Shown piece after piece: positions 50,291-59,756 of a stretch of DNA of 64,000 nucleotides. The first letter of the stretch is position 1. The number at the start of each line of letters is the position of its first letter. Location: NCBI GenBank assembly GCA_905221605.1, contig CAJNDS010002323.1, forward strand, positions 332,501-396,500. Reading direction: 5' to 3'. The notes under the pieces are model-generated. The model was not told the origin of the DNA. It searched no databases and worked only from the letters and a program-made list of their open reading frames with translations. Position numbers and translations under genes: made by a program. This DNA is from Symbiodinium natans (taxonomy: Eukaryota > Sar > Dinophyceae > Suessiales > Symbiodiniaceae).

Positions 50291-51939
50291 CGGCTATTTA
50301 GGGTTTATGGTACAACGTTTAGGGTGGGTTAAACTTTTCGGGCTTTTTGTGGTGTAGGGCATATAGGCTTTAAACCTGTACCCTTAGAAATTAAGCGGTG
50401 GCCCCCTTCATAGATGATTTGCACCAACCCTAAACCCTAAACCACCGGTCAAGCCTCCTCCTCCAAGTACATAGGATCATCGGCCCATTCCTCTAGATCG
50501 GGTTGTACGACCTGCAGTGATCTGGATTGTAGGGTCGGTTTACTTTCCAGTTTTCGGTGCTTATGGGGTTTAGGGCTTAGGGTTTAGGGTTTGTCCAGTT
50601 TTGGGTAAAGAGTCAAGGGAACTAGGCAACCTGTATCCCCCTACATTGCGGTGCTGTTCCCTACTGAGAACTAGCAAGCTTATGGGGTTTAGGGTCCGAA
50701 TGAAATTCGGAGCGTGCACGAGGGTCCCCTCACTTCATTAGTGTATGGAACTCATATAACCTCTTGTCGTAGTCCTAGTTAAGGCCCACTGTTGAGTCCA
50801 CCTACAAATACAGGTAACTCAAGGAAGGTGGAACATAGTTTAAGGACAATTAGAGCTGGGATTCCCTTTAGTATTCCTTTTGGGGTACGGGAATGAGGCT
50901 GTTCCAACTTTTTGGAATTTACAGTAGGGCGAAAGGGCCCCCTGTAAGGGTGTAAGGTTTGGGGGCCCACGCCAGCACTAGCAAGTTCTTTAGGGGGCAA
51001 GCAACACCAAAACACCAGAAAGCCCAAACCCGAAGCCACAACACTCAGTGTAGTATTCTGTACTCGTGTTGGTTTCTCCGAGAGGTCTGGGCAAGGTGGC
51101 TTGGGGTGGGACGTACCCTTTTCACAGAAGTGGACCAAGGTACATCTTATCGCAGTTTCTGGTAAGGGTTTGCAGTAGAATTGAGGGGCGTATGGGTCGC
51201 GTATGAAGACCGGCCAAGACTCGGGTTGATGCAAACTCCCAATGCAAGGTCTAAACTGTCAACCCTTTGAGATTCTGCTGGCTGGAGTAAGGGTGTCTTG
51301 GTGTAAGTTTCAGTCCCAGCAGCTTATTCAGACCCCTCGAAACCTGAGCTCTAATCGAATCCTGCCCGAAAGTGTGAGCCCTAACTGAACCCTAGCAGCC
51401 TTCACGCCGTAACCCTAAACGCTATGAAACTTAAACTCTTAAGACCTGAGATCAACGCTGCACACCCAAAGCACCAACAACCCCCTACTTTAACCCCCAA
51501 ACCCAAGCCCCTGAACCCCTAAACCCTAAACCCGATAAACCCCGAACCCTTAGGCCTGTAAATCCACTGTGGGCTCTGTGAGGTTCTGGGCCCAAGGGCT
51601 AGGGTCTGCGGCGTCAGGCTTGGAGGCCACGCTCAAGGCTGCGGGAGTTCGTGACTTCTTAAACGGGGCCTTGGATTTAATACTAGTACTGAAGAAGTAT
51701 TCTGGATGGGTTATTCTACATTTTCCTGGGGGGTTTTTAAATTCTTAAGGATATGATATTGGGGCGTATGCCGGCTCGCCCCAAACTTCAACCTGCTGAG
51801 ATCATCCTTGGGCGCCCGCCGTGCCGTCCGCCTGGGCAGAAAAACTGCAGACTTCGTTGGAGAACTCAAAACCTCCTACACCCCCCCCCCCTCCCAAGGC
51901 ACCCCAAAAGCTCCAACTCCGAACTCCTTAAAGCCTAAT

Positions 51940-52066
51940 CCCCTAATCCCCTAAACCCGTGAGCCCCTAATCCCCTAAACCACTAAACCACTAAACCCCT
52001 AAACCCCTAAACCCCTAAACCCCTAAACCCCCTAAACCCCTAAACCCCTAACCCCTAAATCCGAGA
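51940..52066. repeat. CCCCTAAA variant array
   Basis: An 8-bp version (CCCCTAAA with AC or TC spacing) repeats about a dozen times. Confidence 0.85.
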
Positions 52067-52408
52067 AATGCCCCGTTGCATCTCGACTCTGTAGATTCGA
52101 CTCTGCTCGGAAGGTTGGGGGGGGTGCAATTTAGGGCTTGAAGATGTAACTCATGTAGGTTCGTGCGTACTTCTGAGTGGGGTTTTAGTCAGGGTTGCGC
52201 TACGATGAACGTATTCCTGCTTGGGCCTTGGGCATCGCAACCCTAAACCCTAAACTCCTAAACCCTAAACCCTGAGATTCGGAACGGGTTGAGCTGTTTT
52301 TTGCTGTTTTTTCTGTATCCTTGATTTTCGCACTTTTGTTGTTGGTGGGAGGGTGGTGGGTTCTCTATGCTTCCATACGGGAATTGTGTACTTTCTCTCG
52401 TGTTTTAC

Positions 52409-52680
52409 TAGGAAAAAACCTTTAATTCCTGTGTGTTCATAGGAAAATCTTATTTTTTCGACATTATTTTGGTAGGAAAACCTTTCTTGTGTCTATACTT
52501 TCCTAGGAAAACCTTTATTGCCTCTACAGTTCCTGGGAAAACCTGTATTTTCACTATACTTTCAGAAGCGGGGTTTGAAAAAATCGCTCTTCTCTCAATG
52601 TTTCAAAAGGAAAACAACCTGTGTGTTCTCTGTATTATGCTAGGAACACCTCTATATACATACTTTTAGGTAGGGAAACA
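52409..52680. repeat. About 31-bp TAGGAAAACCT repeat in an AT-rich island
   Basis: The core TAGGAAAACCTTT recurs at about 52410, 52439, 52470, 52502 and 52532, and in weaker form near 52608, 52640 and 52671. Spacing is about 30-31 bp in the regular part. The island lacks CCCTAAA words and is clearly richer in A/T than its surroundings. The open frame through it (GKxF motifs) follows the repeat. Confidence 0.8.
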
Positions 52681-54074
52681 TAAATATCAACAAGCAAAAA
52701 AAATTAATAAAACAAAATGTCGAAGGGGGGCGGGCACAGGTGCCCCCCCCCCCCGGGTTTGCAAACACAATGCTCGCACGATGGGTTTCAAAAAGGCATA
52801 TGACGCAAGCTTGCATGGCTTAAAAAAGGCCAAGCCTGGAGGCAGCCCTGACATAGGCTCCGAGACCTGCAGGGGCCTCAAGGGCCTCCAGGCCCACGAG
52901 GAGCCCTCCAGGGTCTTTCTGAGCGCTCGACCGCCGAGCCTACCCCCAAAATGACAAGTGGGTGGGGTGGTGGGCGGTCTTGGGGTTCAGGGTTTAGGGC
53001 AAGCCACCCCCCAATGTCCAACATTGATGAGCCTGGAAACCTTTCCACTGCCTTAAACCCCGTACGCCCCAAGCCCTGTAAGCCCAAAACCATCATGAAT
53101 CATAAGCCCTATTGCCACCCAACTTCGATGTACCCTAAACTCACAACCGCAAGGCCCTGAACCCTGTGAGCCTGAAGCCCGTAATGACCCCCTGAAGATC
53201 TTGACCTTGACGCCAGGGGGCATCAATGCCGAGCTTTGCATAGTATGCACCTCTGTCCACCACCTCCTCTTGGAGATCTCGGGTCTAGGGTTCGGGGTAT
53301 GCTAAAAACCCTAAACCCTAAACCCTAAACCCTAACCCTAGGGGGGGGGATTATGCGTGAAAGTGAAGAGCTGTTGGGGGCTCGATCATCGGCATCGGCA
53401 CGCGCGCATGCTCATCATCTTCTAAAGCCAACAAACCCTTCCACTTCCACCAGCCTGAAGGCCCGAAGGCAGTTCTTTGTAGTCTTTTGTGGTTGATCGA
53501 ACAGGGATGATAGCGTACTGCCCGGAACCGAAACTACAGTGAAGTCTCTTGTTGAGTAAGCCTGGACCCGTGAAACACGGAAGCCCTGGAAGCGTGGAGC
53601 ACTCAACGATTCATCAACGTGTTGTAGCTCTCATGCCTATTTTTTACTCTTTTGATTGCTGGGCAGGGGGGAAGGGCGCGTGGCCCAACATGCATCCACG
53701 GTTTACCGGTCTAAACAAGTTGAAGAAAAGCAACTCTTGAAGCTTGGAAGAGAGGATCGGAAGGCCCAAGAAGCAGAGAATTGCGCTTGGGGAGAGGTCC
53801 CTAATTGCTTTGTCGGTCATGTGAGAACAGAGCATGTCGGGTTCAGGGTCTAGAACCCTAAACCCTAAACCTCCAGGGAAGTTGGGCAACTAAGGGGGGG
53901 GTTGTCGAGCATTGCCGTGGGAACTGGGTGCTCCTTGTCCGCTCTCTGGGTGCTTTTGGAATCCTTCCCTTTCGCGTCGTCGGCAGTTCCTTGACAGTGG
54001 GGCTTTCTAAAACTGAAGGCTTACGGCTCAAGGCTTCCGATCGCTCATGATGTCCTCGTTCGACCGTGACGTTT

Positions 54075-54195
54075 GTACTTAGTTGACCACATTGAGGAGG
54101 GTGGGCTTTGGGGCAACACCCAGCCACATGACGCACCGAACACAAAGCAAATGAGGGCAACAACCCCAACGCCAGCAATCCCGAAGCCAAAGGCC
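54075..54195 (-). CDS. Second hydrophobic open frame (candidate exon)
   Basis: The minus frame reads MAFGFGIAGVGVVALICFVF then GASCGWVLP, a membrane-helix-like stretch about 0.5 kb downstream of the previous one on the same strand. Support is hydrophobicity only. Confidence 0.25.
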
Positions 54196-54702
54196 ATCTC
54201 TAAGCATCTCCGACCTCGCGAACCCCATAAGAACAACACCATACACCCTCAATACTAATCCAAAAGCCCAAGTCTTGTTGAGCTCGTCCAAGATGCGGCT
54301 GCTGGAGGAATAGCTATGGATTTGAGCGATCCTTGCACAGGACGCAGCAATTGAGGTCTCTGGGTCTATACAAAGGGACCACAGGCTTTTGGTGGGCAAG
54401 CTACCAGAGAATGGGGTGTGGGGGGTTCTCAAGGTATTTAGGGTTCAGGCGCCGGGGATTTTTACTACGAAAGGCTCGGAGATGCGGGGAGGAGGCGGAT
54501 TCAAAGGGGGGGAGGGGGGAAGAAGGCCTCAGCACCTGGGAATAATGAAGGTTACTTACCCCACCCTCACCTGTTTAGGGCTCACGATCAGGATTTTCAG
54601 AAATTTTCAAACTTCACGCAGTTCGGCTCCAAGGTCTTTAGAACATGCGCTGTGACGAGAATGAAATGGCGGGGTATTTGCAGATCATGTTCGCGGCCAG
54701 GT

Positions 54703-54908
54703 TAGCTAGACTCGAGAGGCACGCTTGGTGACCAGAAATGACCTAGGAAGGCTTTGGGACGCTCACGGCCAAACTTACAAAGCGTCAAAGAGCCTACACC
54801 CACTAAGAAGACAAACGCCACCAAAAAAAGACTGTCAGACGACTTTGAACTTAAGGCAAAACTGACGTAAGTTGGGAGCACAACAAACAGCAGCGCAGCC
54901 TGAACTGT
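54703..54908 (-). CDS. Hydrophobic open frame (candidate exon)
   Basis: The minus frame reads AALLFVVLPTYVSFALSSKS then LFLVAFVFLVGVGSLTLC and a charged tail. Two membrane helices are plausible. Edges are not defined and no family is recognised. Confidence 0.3.
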
Positions 54909-55069
54909 AAACCCTGAACCTTGCACCCCAAATCCTGCACCACTAGTTGCATCCCACTGGTGTTCATCCCACTGGCGTTCAAACAAGAAGCTCGCCAAGA
55001 GCAGTCGGAAGAGGCTCCTGAATCTCCTGGGATGGGCGAGGACTCAAGTGACTTAGATGCAGGCTTTGG

Positions 55070-55152
55070 GTTAGGGTTTAGGGTTTAGGGTTCAGGGTTC
55101 AGGGTTCAGGGTTTGGGGTTTAGGGTTATAGGGTTTAGTTTAGGGGTTAGGG
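55070..55152. repeat. TTTAGGG/TTCAGGG array
   Basis: About ten telomere-word units, including three TTCAGGG in a row. Confidence 0.85.
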
Positions 55153-55700
55153 CTTAAGATTGGTCATCTGACTTCCCCGGTGTTCGAGGCGGGGAGCGTT
55201 TTTCCTTCAACCCCCCCGCACCCTCCAAGCCTCCACCCTCACCCCCATAAGCAACTCCAGGCAGTCTGTCTAGGGTTTACCTTAACAGAACTTGCAGTCG
55301 TAAAGTTTTCCCAGAAGTTCTTTTATGAGGGGGGCTTTGCTTGCGAGAAAAGCAAGCTGGGATTTCAACTGTGGCTTTAGGGTTCTCGCACGGACAGACC
55401 GCAAGAGAGAGAGAGAGAGAGCGAGAAAAAAATATGTGTGACTGCATTTTGTCTGTACCTTTTTTGACGATTCTGGGAATGCAGCGACCACATGCCACCT
55501 AAAACCCTAAACTTCAACCCTAAGTTCGTGCTGCTTGTCAGGGGTTCATGCACTTCTGGTGAAGTAGGATCATGCCAGCTCTTCAGCTGACTATGTTTCA
55601 TGTTTTGCGGGCAGGGCAAGCTTTGGGGTCCCTTGGGGGGGGGGGGGGGGGGTGGGGGGGCCAGGATTTGAAACTGAGCGGAAGACTCTTAAACGGTCAG

Positions 55701-55726
55701 ACACACACACACACACACACACACAC
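55701..55726. repeat. AC microsatellite
   Basis: Thirteen AC dinucleotides. Confidence 0.95.
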
Positions 55727-56234
55727 TTCTGAGGCTTGGAGGCTAGCCCTCCTAAACCCTAAAGACTGAACTCAACACTTTCTAGGGTTGCCCTTTGGGG
55801 TAGGGAGTGCCAGCTGCCAACCAGGCCACTGGCGGTGTTTCCTGGGCCGCAAAAAGACAAATTACAGGGTTTGGGAGTTCCCAGAAGGGTTCAAGACAGA
55901 ATCTAAAGCCTTAGTAGGCTCTCCTATGGCCAGCTCCCTGGCACAGGCACAGCCGACGCTCAGTCGAACTAATATTCATGAGGGAGATGGCAGGTTCTTC
56001 GTTCGCCGAAAGCGCCAGGAATCTGCGTGGTTCTGGTCCAATGCTCGGGTCCATTTCTCCCCCCATAAGACAGCATACCCATCGCCCTGAAGCGTGCACT
56101 ACATAACTTCGCAGGTTTGGAAGGGGATCCTTCGAGCATCCACTAAAAACCATGCAGCGCTCGTACTGGGACCCAGTACTTCAGACTCAAATCCCCACAT
56201 CAAGCATTTGGGGTTTAGGGTTTGAGGCTGGGGA

Positions 56235-56640
56235 CAAGGCAAAGAGAGCAGACAGACTGACAAACGGACGGACGGCTAGACAGACAACCAGACAAACAGA
56301 CAACACCAACACAAACAAACAGCCAGACAGTCAAACAGACAAACAACCAACGACCAAAGAACAAAACAAAGACAACAAAGAAAGCTAAACAGATAAACAA
56401 GCAAACAATAAAGCAAGCAGGCAAGCAAACATGCAAGCACATACTAGACAAAAACAAAAAACAAGCAAACAAACAAAGAAAGAAACAAACCAACCAAACC
56501 TAATTAACACAAACAAACATACAAACCAGCAAACACACAAAACAAATCAACGAGCACACAAGCAGTCACTAGCACTAACGCAACTACAGGCACATTCGCA
56601 GAACAACACGCTCACACACAAACACCCACACAGGGATTAA
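56235..56640. repeat. Degenerate ACAGACAAAC-rich tract
   Basis: About 400 bp of AAAC, AGAC and AAGC tetranucleotides with almost no T on the plus strand. Open frames here are composition artefacts. Confidence 0.85.
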
Positions 56641-56725
56641 ATCCTCCTACTATTCACACATAACCAACAAAACAGTATGGGAACAGGCAGGCAGACCGAC
56701 ATTACCATCCCAGACTCTCACCTCT

Positions 56726-57076
56726 TTGCAACTGACACAGCTGGCCAGAGTCATTGCTACACCGCCGCAGGATCCACTGCACAATGTAGTTTTCTCCCCC
56801 GGTTACAAAGATAGGATTCGGTTCACAAAGTCTGTTAGAAGAGGACACCCCCAAAGATACTGGCTAGAGCTTAATGTAGAATACTCCCTCCCAATCCTAA
56901 AAGAGTACTTGGACCACAAAGACCCTTCCCAGGAACATAGGAGAGATTTCCTAGGGCTAAAACACCAGCTAACACAAGACCCGCAATTCCTGTCGTATCT
57001 CGAGTCTGCGCCTACGCGCTCACCGCACCTGTTTAAAAGACACGCCCGCTTGCTGACATGCGCTTGGCAGCCGTAA
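56726..57076 (+). CDS. Isolated protein-like open frame
   Basis: The frame of 116 codons contains PLHNVVFSPGYKDRIRFTKS, RRGHPQRYWLELNVEYSLP and HRRDFLGLKHQLTQDPQFL. Its composition is varied and free of CCCTAAA-derived peptides, and it is flanked by ACAAAC-rich and AC-repeat DNA. RRGxP(Q/R)xxW recalls the C-terminal region of LINE reverse transcriptases, but no catalytic motif is present. It may be a retroelement remnant or an exon of an unknown gene. Family not recognised. Confidence 0.4.
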   Translation: MQLTQLARVIATPPQDPLHNVVFSPGYKDRIRFTKSVRRGHPQRYWLELNVEYSLPILKEYLDHKDPSQEHRRDFLGLKHQLTQDPQFLSYLESAPTRSPHLFKRHARLLTCAWQP

Positions 57077-57077
57077 A

Positions 57078-57130
57078 AACACACACACACACACACACAG
57101 ACACACACAGACACACACGCACACACACAG
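57078..57130. repeat. AC microsatellite with GACA interruptions
   Basis: ACACAC tract directly after the isolated open frame at 56726-57076. Confidence 0.9.
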
Positions 57131-58059
57131 AGTGACGACCCCCAAAGAGGTTAGTAGGTTCAGCTTCTCTCAACTCTCTGTGCATGCATTCTTCAATCAG
57201 TTCTCGGCGAGTCAACTATGACACATCACCTAAAGTGGGTGAGACATAAATTGCAGGTACATCTGGCTGGTCAGGCCAGATTTCACCATGCTCTGACAGT
57301 GTCTTCGTTGGGCAGTGACTGTCAGGCATGCAGTGCTCCCCTGCTTGTGCAGATTCCTGAATATTCTGAATCCAAGGAACAGTTTGTTATCAGAGCGTAC
57401 ACACTTGCACACACACACACACAGACACAGAGAGTAATACGAAACATCCATTCCACAGCAACACCTTTCAACTCCTCAACCCATGGCCGCGGCACGTCCA
57501 AGCTGTCCAAGTCAAGGTTTCCCAATATGTCCGCGAAGGCGGACTTCTGGCAGGGTTTAGGGTTTATTGAGGGGTGGCAAAATTGGGGGTCCCTTTTGGG
57601 GTGTCCTTGACAATTATGGAGTTGTGCTATATGTCTGACCTCTAGACAAGCAAGCAACGACCGAAAACGAGGCGTCCGCCCCGCCCTCAAACCCCTGACC
57701 CCGCCCAGCGTGCCCGATCAAAGACGGCTCTTGTGGCCTTGGACTAAATAAAGCCTGGGGCCAGTGACCAACATCCGTGATCGTCGCATAAACAGGTTCA
57801 AGGGGCTGAAGACAAGGCCTCCCCTCCGTCCACCTACCCCACCCATTCCCCCGCGCATCGTGTGGCCACAGTATACAACTCACAAGGACGCAAACAAGGC
57901 ATCGGGCATCCCCCCTACTTGGTCCAGCCCAGGGCCCCTGGACCACCATCCGAAAATAATCTGGTCACGCGCGTTTTTGCCCTGTGCAAAACAGCACGGC
58001 CCGCCCCTGCCGTTTCGTCTGCGCACGTCGAACTTGGACAGATTTAATGAAATTTTCTG

Positions 58060-58360
58060 AAATTCTCATGGAAACGGTCTCCGGACCATTGTTATGAACA
58101 TTCCCGGCATTTTCATTCGGGCCATTGTCAATATGCAGCAGCTGCGAGGTAAACTAGCGGAGATGCCCTTCGTGCGACCGATTCCATGACATTGAAAGGA
58201 GTTTAATAGAAACGATCCGGAGACCGCGTTCATGAACATTCCATGTTTTGACAATGGAATGTCCGAGATTTTTCTTTAAAATGAAGTCTTGAAAATTCTT
58301 GCATGTTCACAAGAATGGTCCGGACCATTTTCATGAAACTTCCAAGAAAGTTCAGGGAAA
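58060..58360. repeat. GGTCCGGACC-type palindromic repeats
   Basis: Blocks with TCCGGACCATT, ATTTTCATGAA and GAACATTCC recur in both orientations (near 58080, 58215, 58315 and 58360). Confidence 0.6.
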
Positions 58361-58489
58361 TGGTCCGCCTCTTTTCGTCCAGATCCACGGTCGGCGTGCG
58401 CAAACGACATGAAAGGGGCTCGGTCGTTCGACAAAGTGTTCGTGCAAATGCCAGGGAATATGAGGAACACGAAAACGTTCAGACCCGGC

Positions 58490-58840
58490 GTTCGACGTGA
58501 AAGCCGAATATGCGGGTTCTGTCTCTCAGCGCGGTCTCTCCTTCTCTTTGAGGTGACATGAAAGCCATGTCAATGTGTTCAGTTCCTTCCTATCATTGTC
58601 AGTCCGACGTGAAAGATGTGTCTCTCCCGTAATTATTGTCTTTCTGACATGGCGTGAAAGCGACATCACATATCCGCGTTATGTTTGTGCTCTTCTCTCT
58701 GTCTCTCTCTCTCTCTCTCTTACTCTGTCTGTGTCTCCGACGTGAAATCTGCTTCTCTCCCTCGTTGTCTTCTGACGTGACATGACATCGGTCATTCGGC
58801 CTCTGTTCCTGTCCCTCATTGTCTCTGACGTGAAAGTGGT
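58490..58840. repeat. Recurrent TGACGTGAAAG motif in CT-rich DNA
   Basis: GACGTGAAA or close variants occur at about 58493, 58552, 58602, 58652, 58739, 58772 and 58826, separated by TCTCTC-rich spacers. Confidence 0.75.
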
Positions 58841-59699
58841 GTTTCTAGATTCTGTTTCTCTCTCCTTGTCATTGCCTCTTTCTTTTGTTCCTTCTTGTTC
58901 TTGTCTTTGTTTCTTGATTTTCCCTTTCTTTCATGGGGCATGAAGGGATATCCCCCCCCCCCAAATCTAGAATTCTTGCAAAAAACTATGCAAGGCTCTG
59001 GGGTCGGCATGGGCTATTATGCAACCCCGCTCGCGAACTAGGTCCCCTCAAGTTTCCGACAGAGTCCCCCTGCTCGGCGTTGGGACTTGAAGTCTCGGAT
59101 GGTACTCAGTGCATCTGTCTGTGGCGCCAACAACCAGACACAGCCACCCTCTGAACCACAGAAAGCAACTCGTGCTGTGTGACAGCCCTGGGTTATTGGA
59201 CGTGATAGACCCCAGAACACAAGGCTCTCCCCTAATCCGCCGACTTTACAGTAGTTTCCTTTCCCTGATTTATTGCAGTTTGTTTTGCTCTATGTGTTTT
59301 CTCTATCTCTTTATGTTTCTTTTCTTTGCTTGTCTCCTTCGGCCTCTCTCTTTATGTATCTTTTTCAAATCGTGTCCATCGGCTCTGCTTTTCTTGATTT
59401 ACCGCTGCTGGAAGCAGGAGGGTTTGAAAGTTTCTGGGTTCAGGGTTTTTAGGGCATGGGCTTGAGGGTAGGAATCGGAGAGTGACAAGCAATGCCAGTC
59501 CTGCAACGACAAGGCTCGACAAGACACCTGGCTGAAATCCTCGGCCTTGTCTACCTTGCTCTCTCGCTCTCTCACTCTCCCTCTCTCACTCACCCATAAA
59601 GACACCTCTAAAGACACCCTTGAAACTCTGAAACCCTGCGAATGAAGCCCTGAACCCTGAAACCCCAAAACCCTAAAATTTTGAACCCCGCAAGCGCAC

Positions 59700-59756
59700 C
59701 TTGGGGGGCTCGACGGGGGCGGAAACAACTGCCTCCTCCTCTTCCGGCTTTGGGAC
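59700..59756 (-). CDS. Gene 3 exon VPKPEEEEAVVSAPVEPPK
   Basis: Nineteen codons between GGAAG and a classical GTGCGC donor (59699). Both ends are frame 0, so it can follow the repeat exons directly. It is acidic and proline-rich, as in linkers. Confidence 0.45.

Larger units (their letters stand above)
46200..53900. other. No recognisable gene
   Basis: It should include the 5' end of gene 1. I see telomere words, one MITE-like copy, the TAGGAAAACCT island and two weak minus-strand candidates with AG/G acceptors: VDFSFLQQGEVE near 47590 and EEEEEPAFIK near 49366. None joins another exon. Confidence 0.45.
57130..59690. other. Non-telomeric stretch without a recognised gene
   Basis: Unlike the rest, this stretch has very few CCCTAAA words. 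It holds the palindromic GGTCCGGACC repeats, the TGACGTGAAAG motif series and CT-rich DNA. Open frames of 60-130 codons exist but none is recognisable. Confidence 0.5.

Noticed and set aside
56215-56640. Open frames in the ACAAAC-rich tract on both strands
   Set aside because: Simple tetranucleotide repeat with no stop codons by composition.
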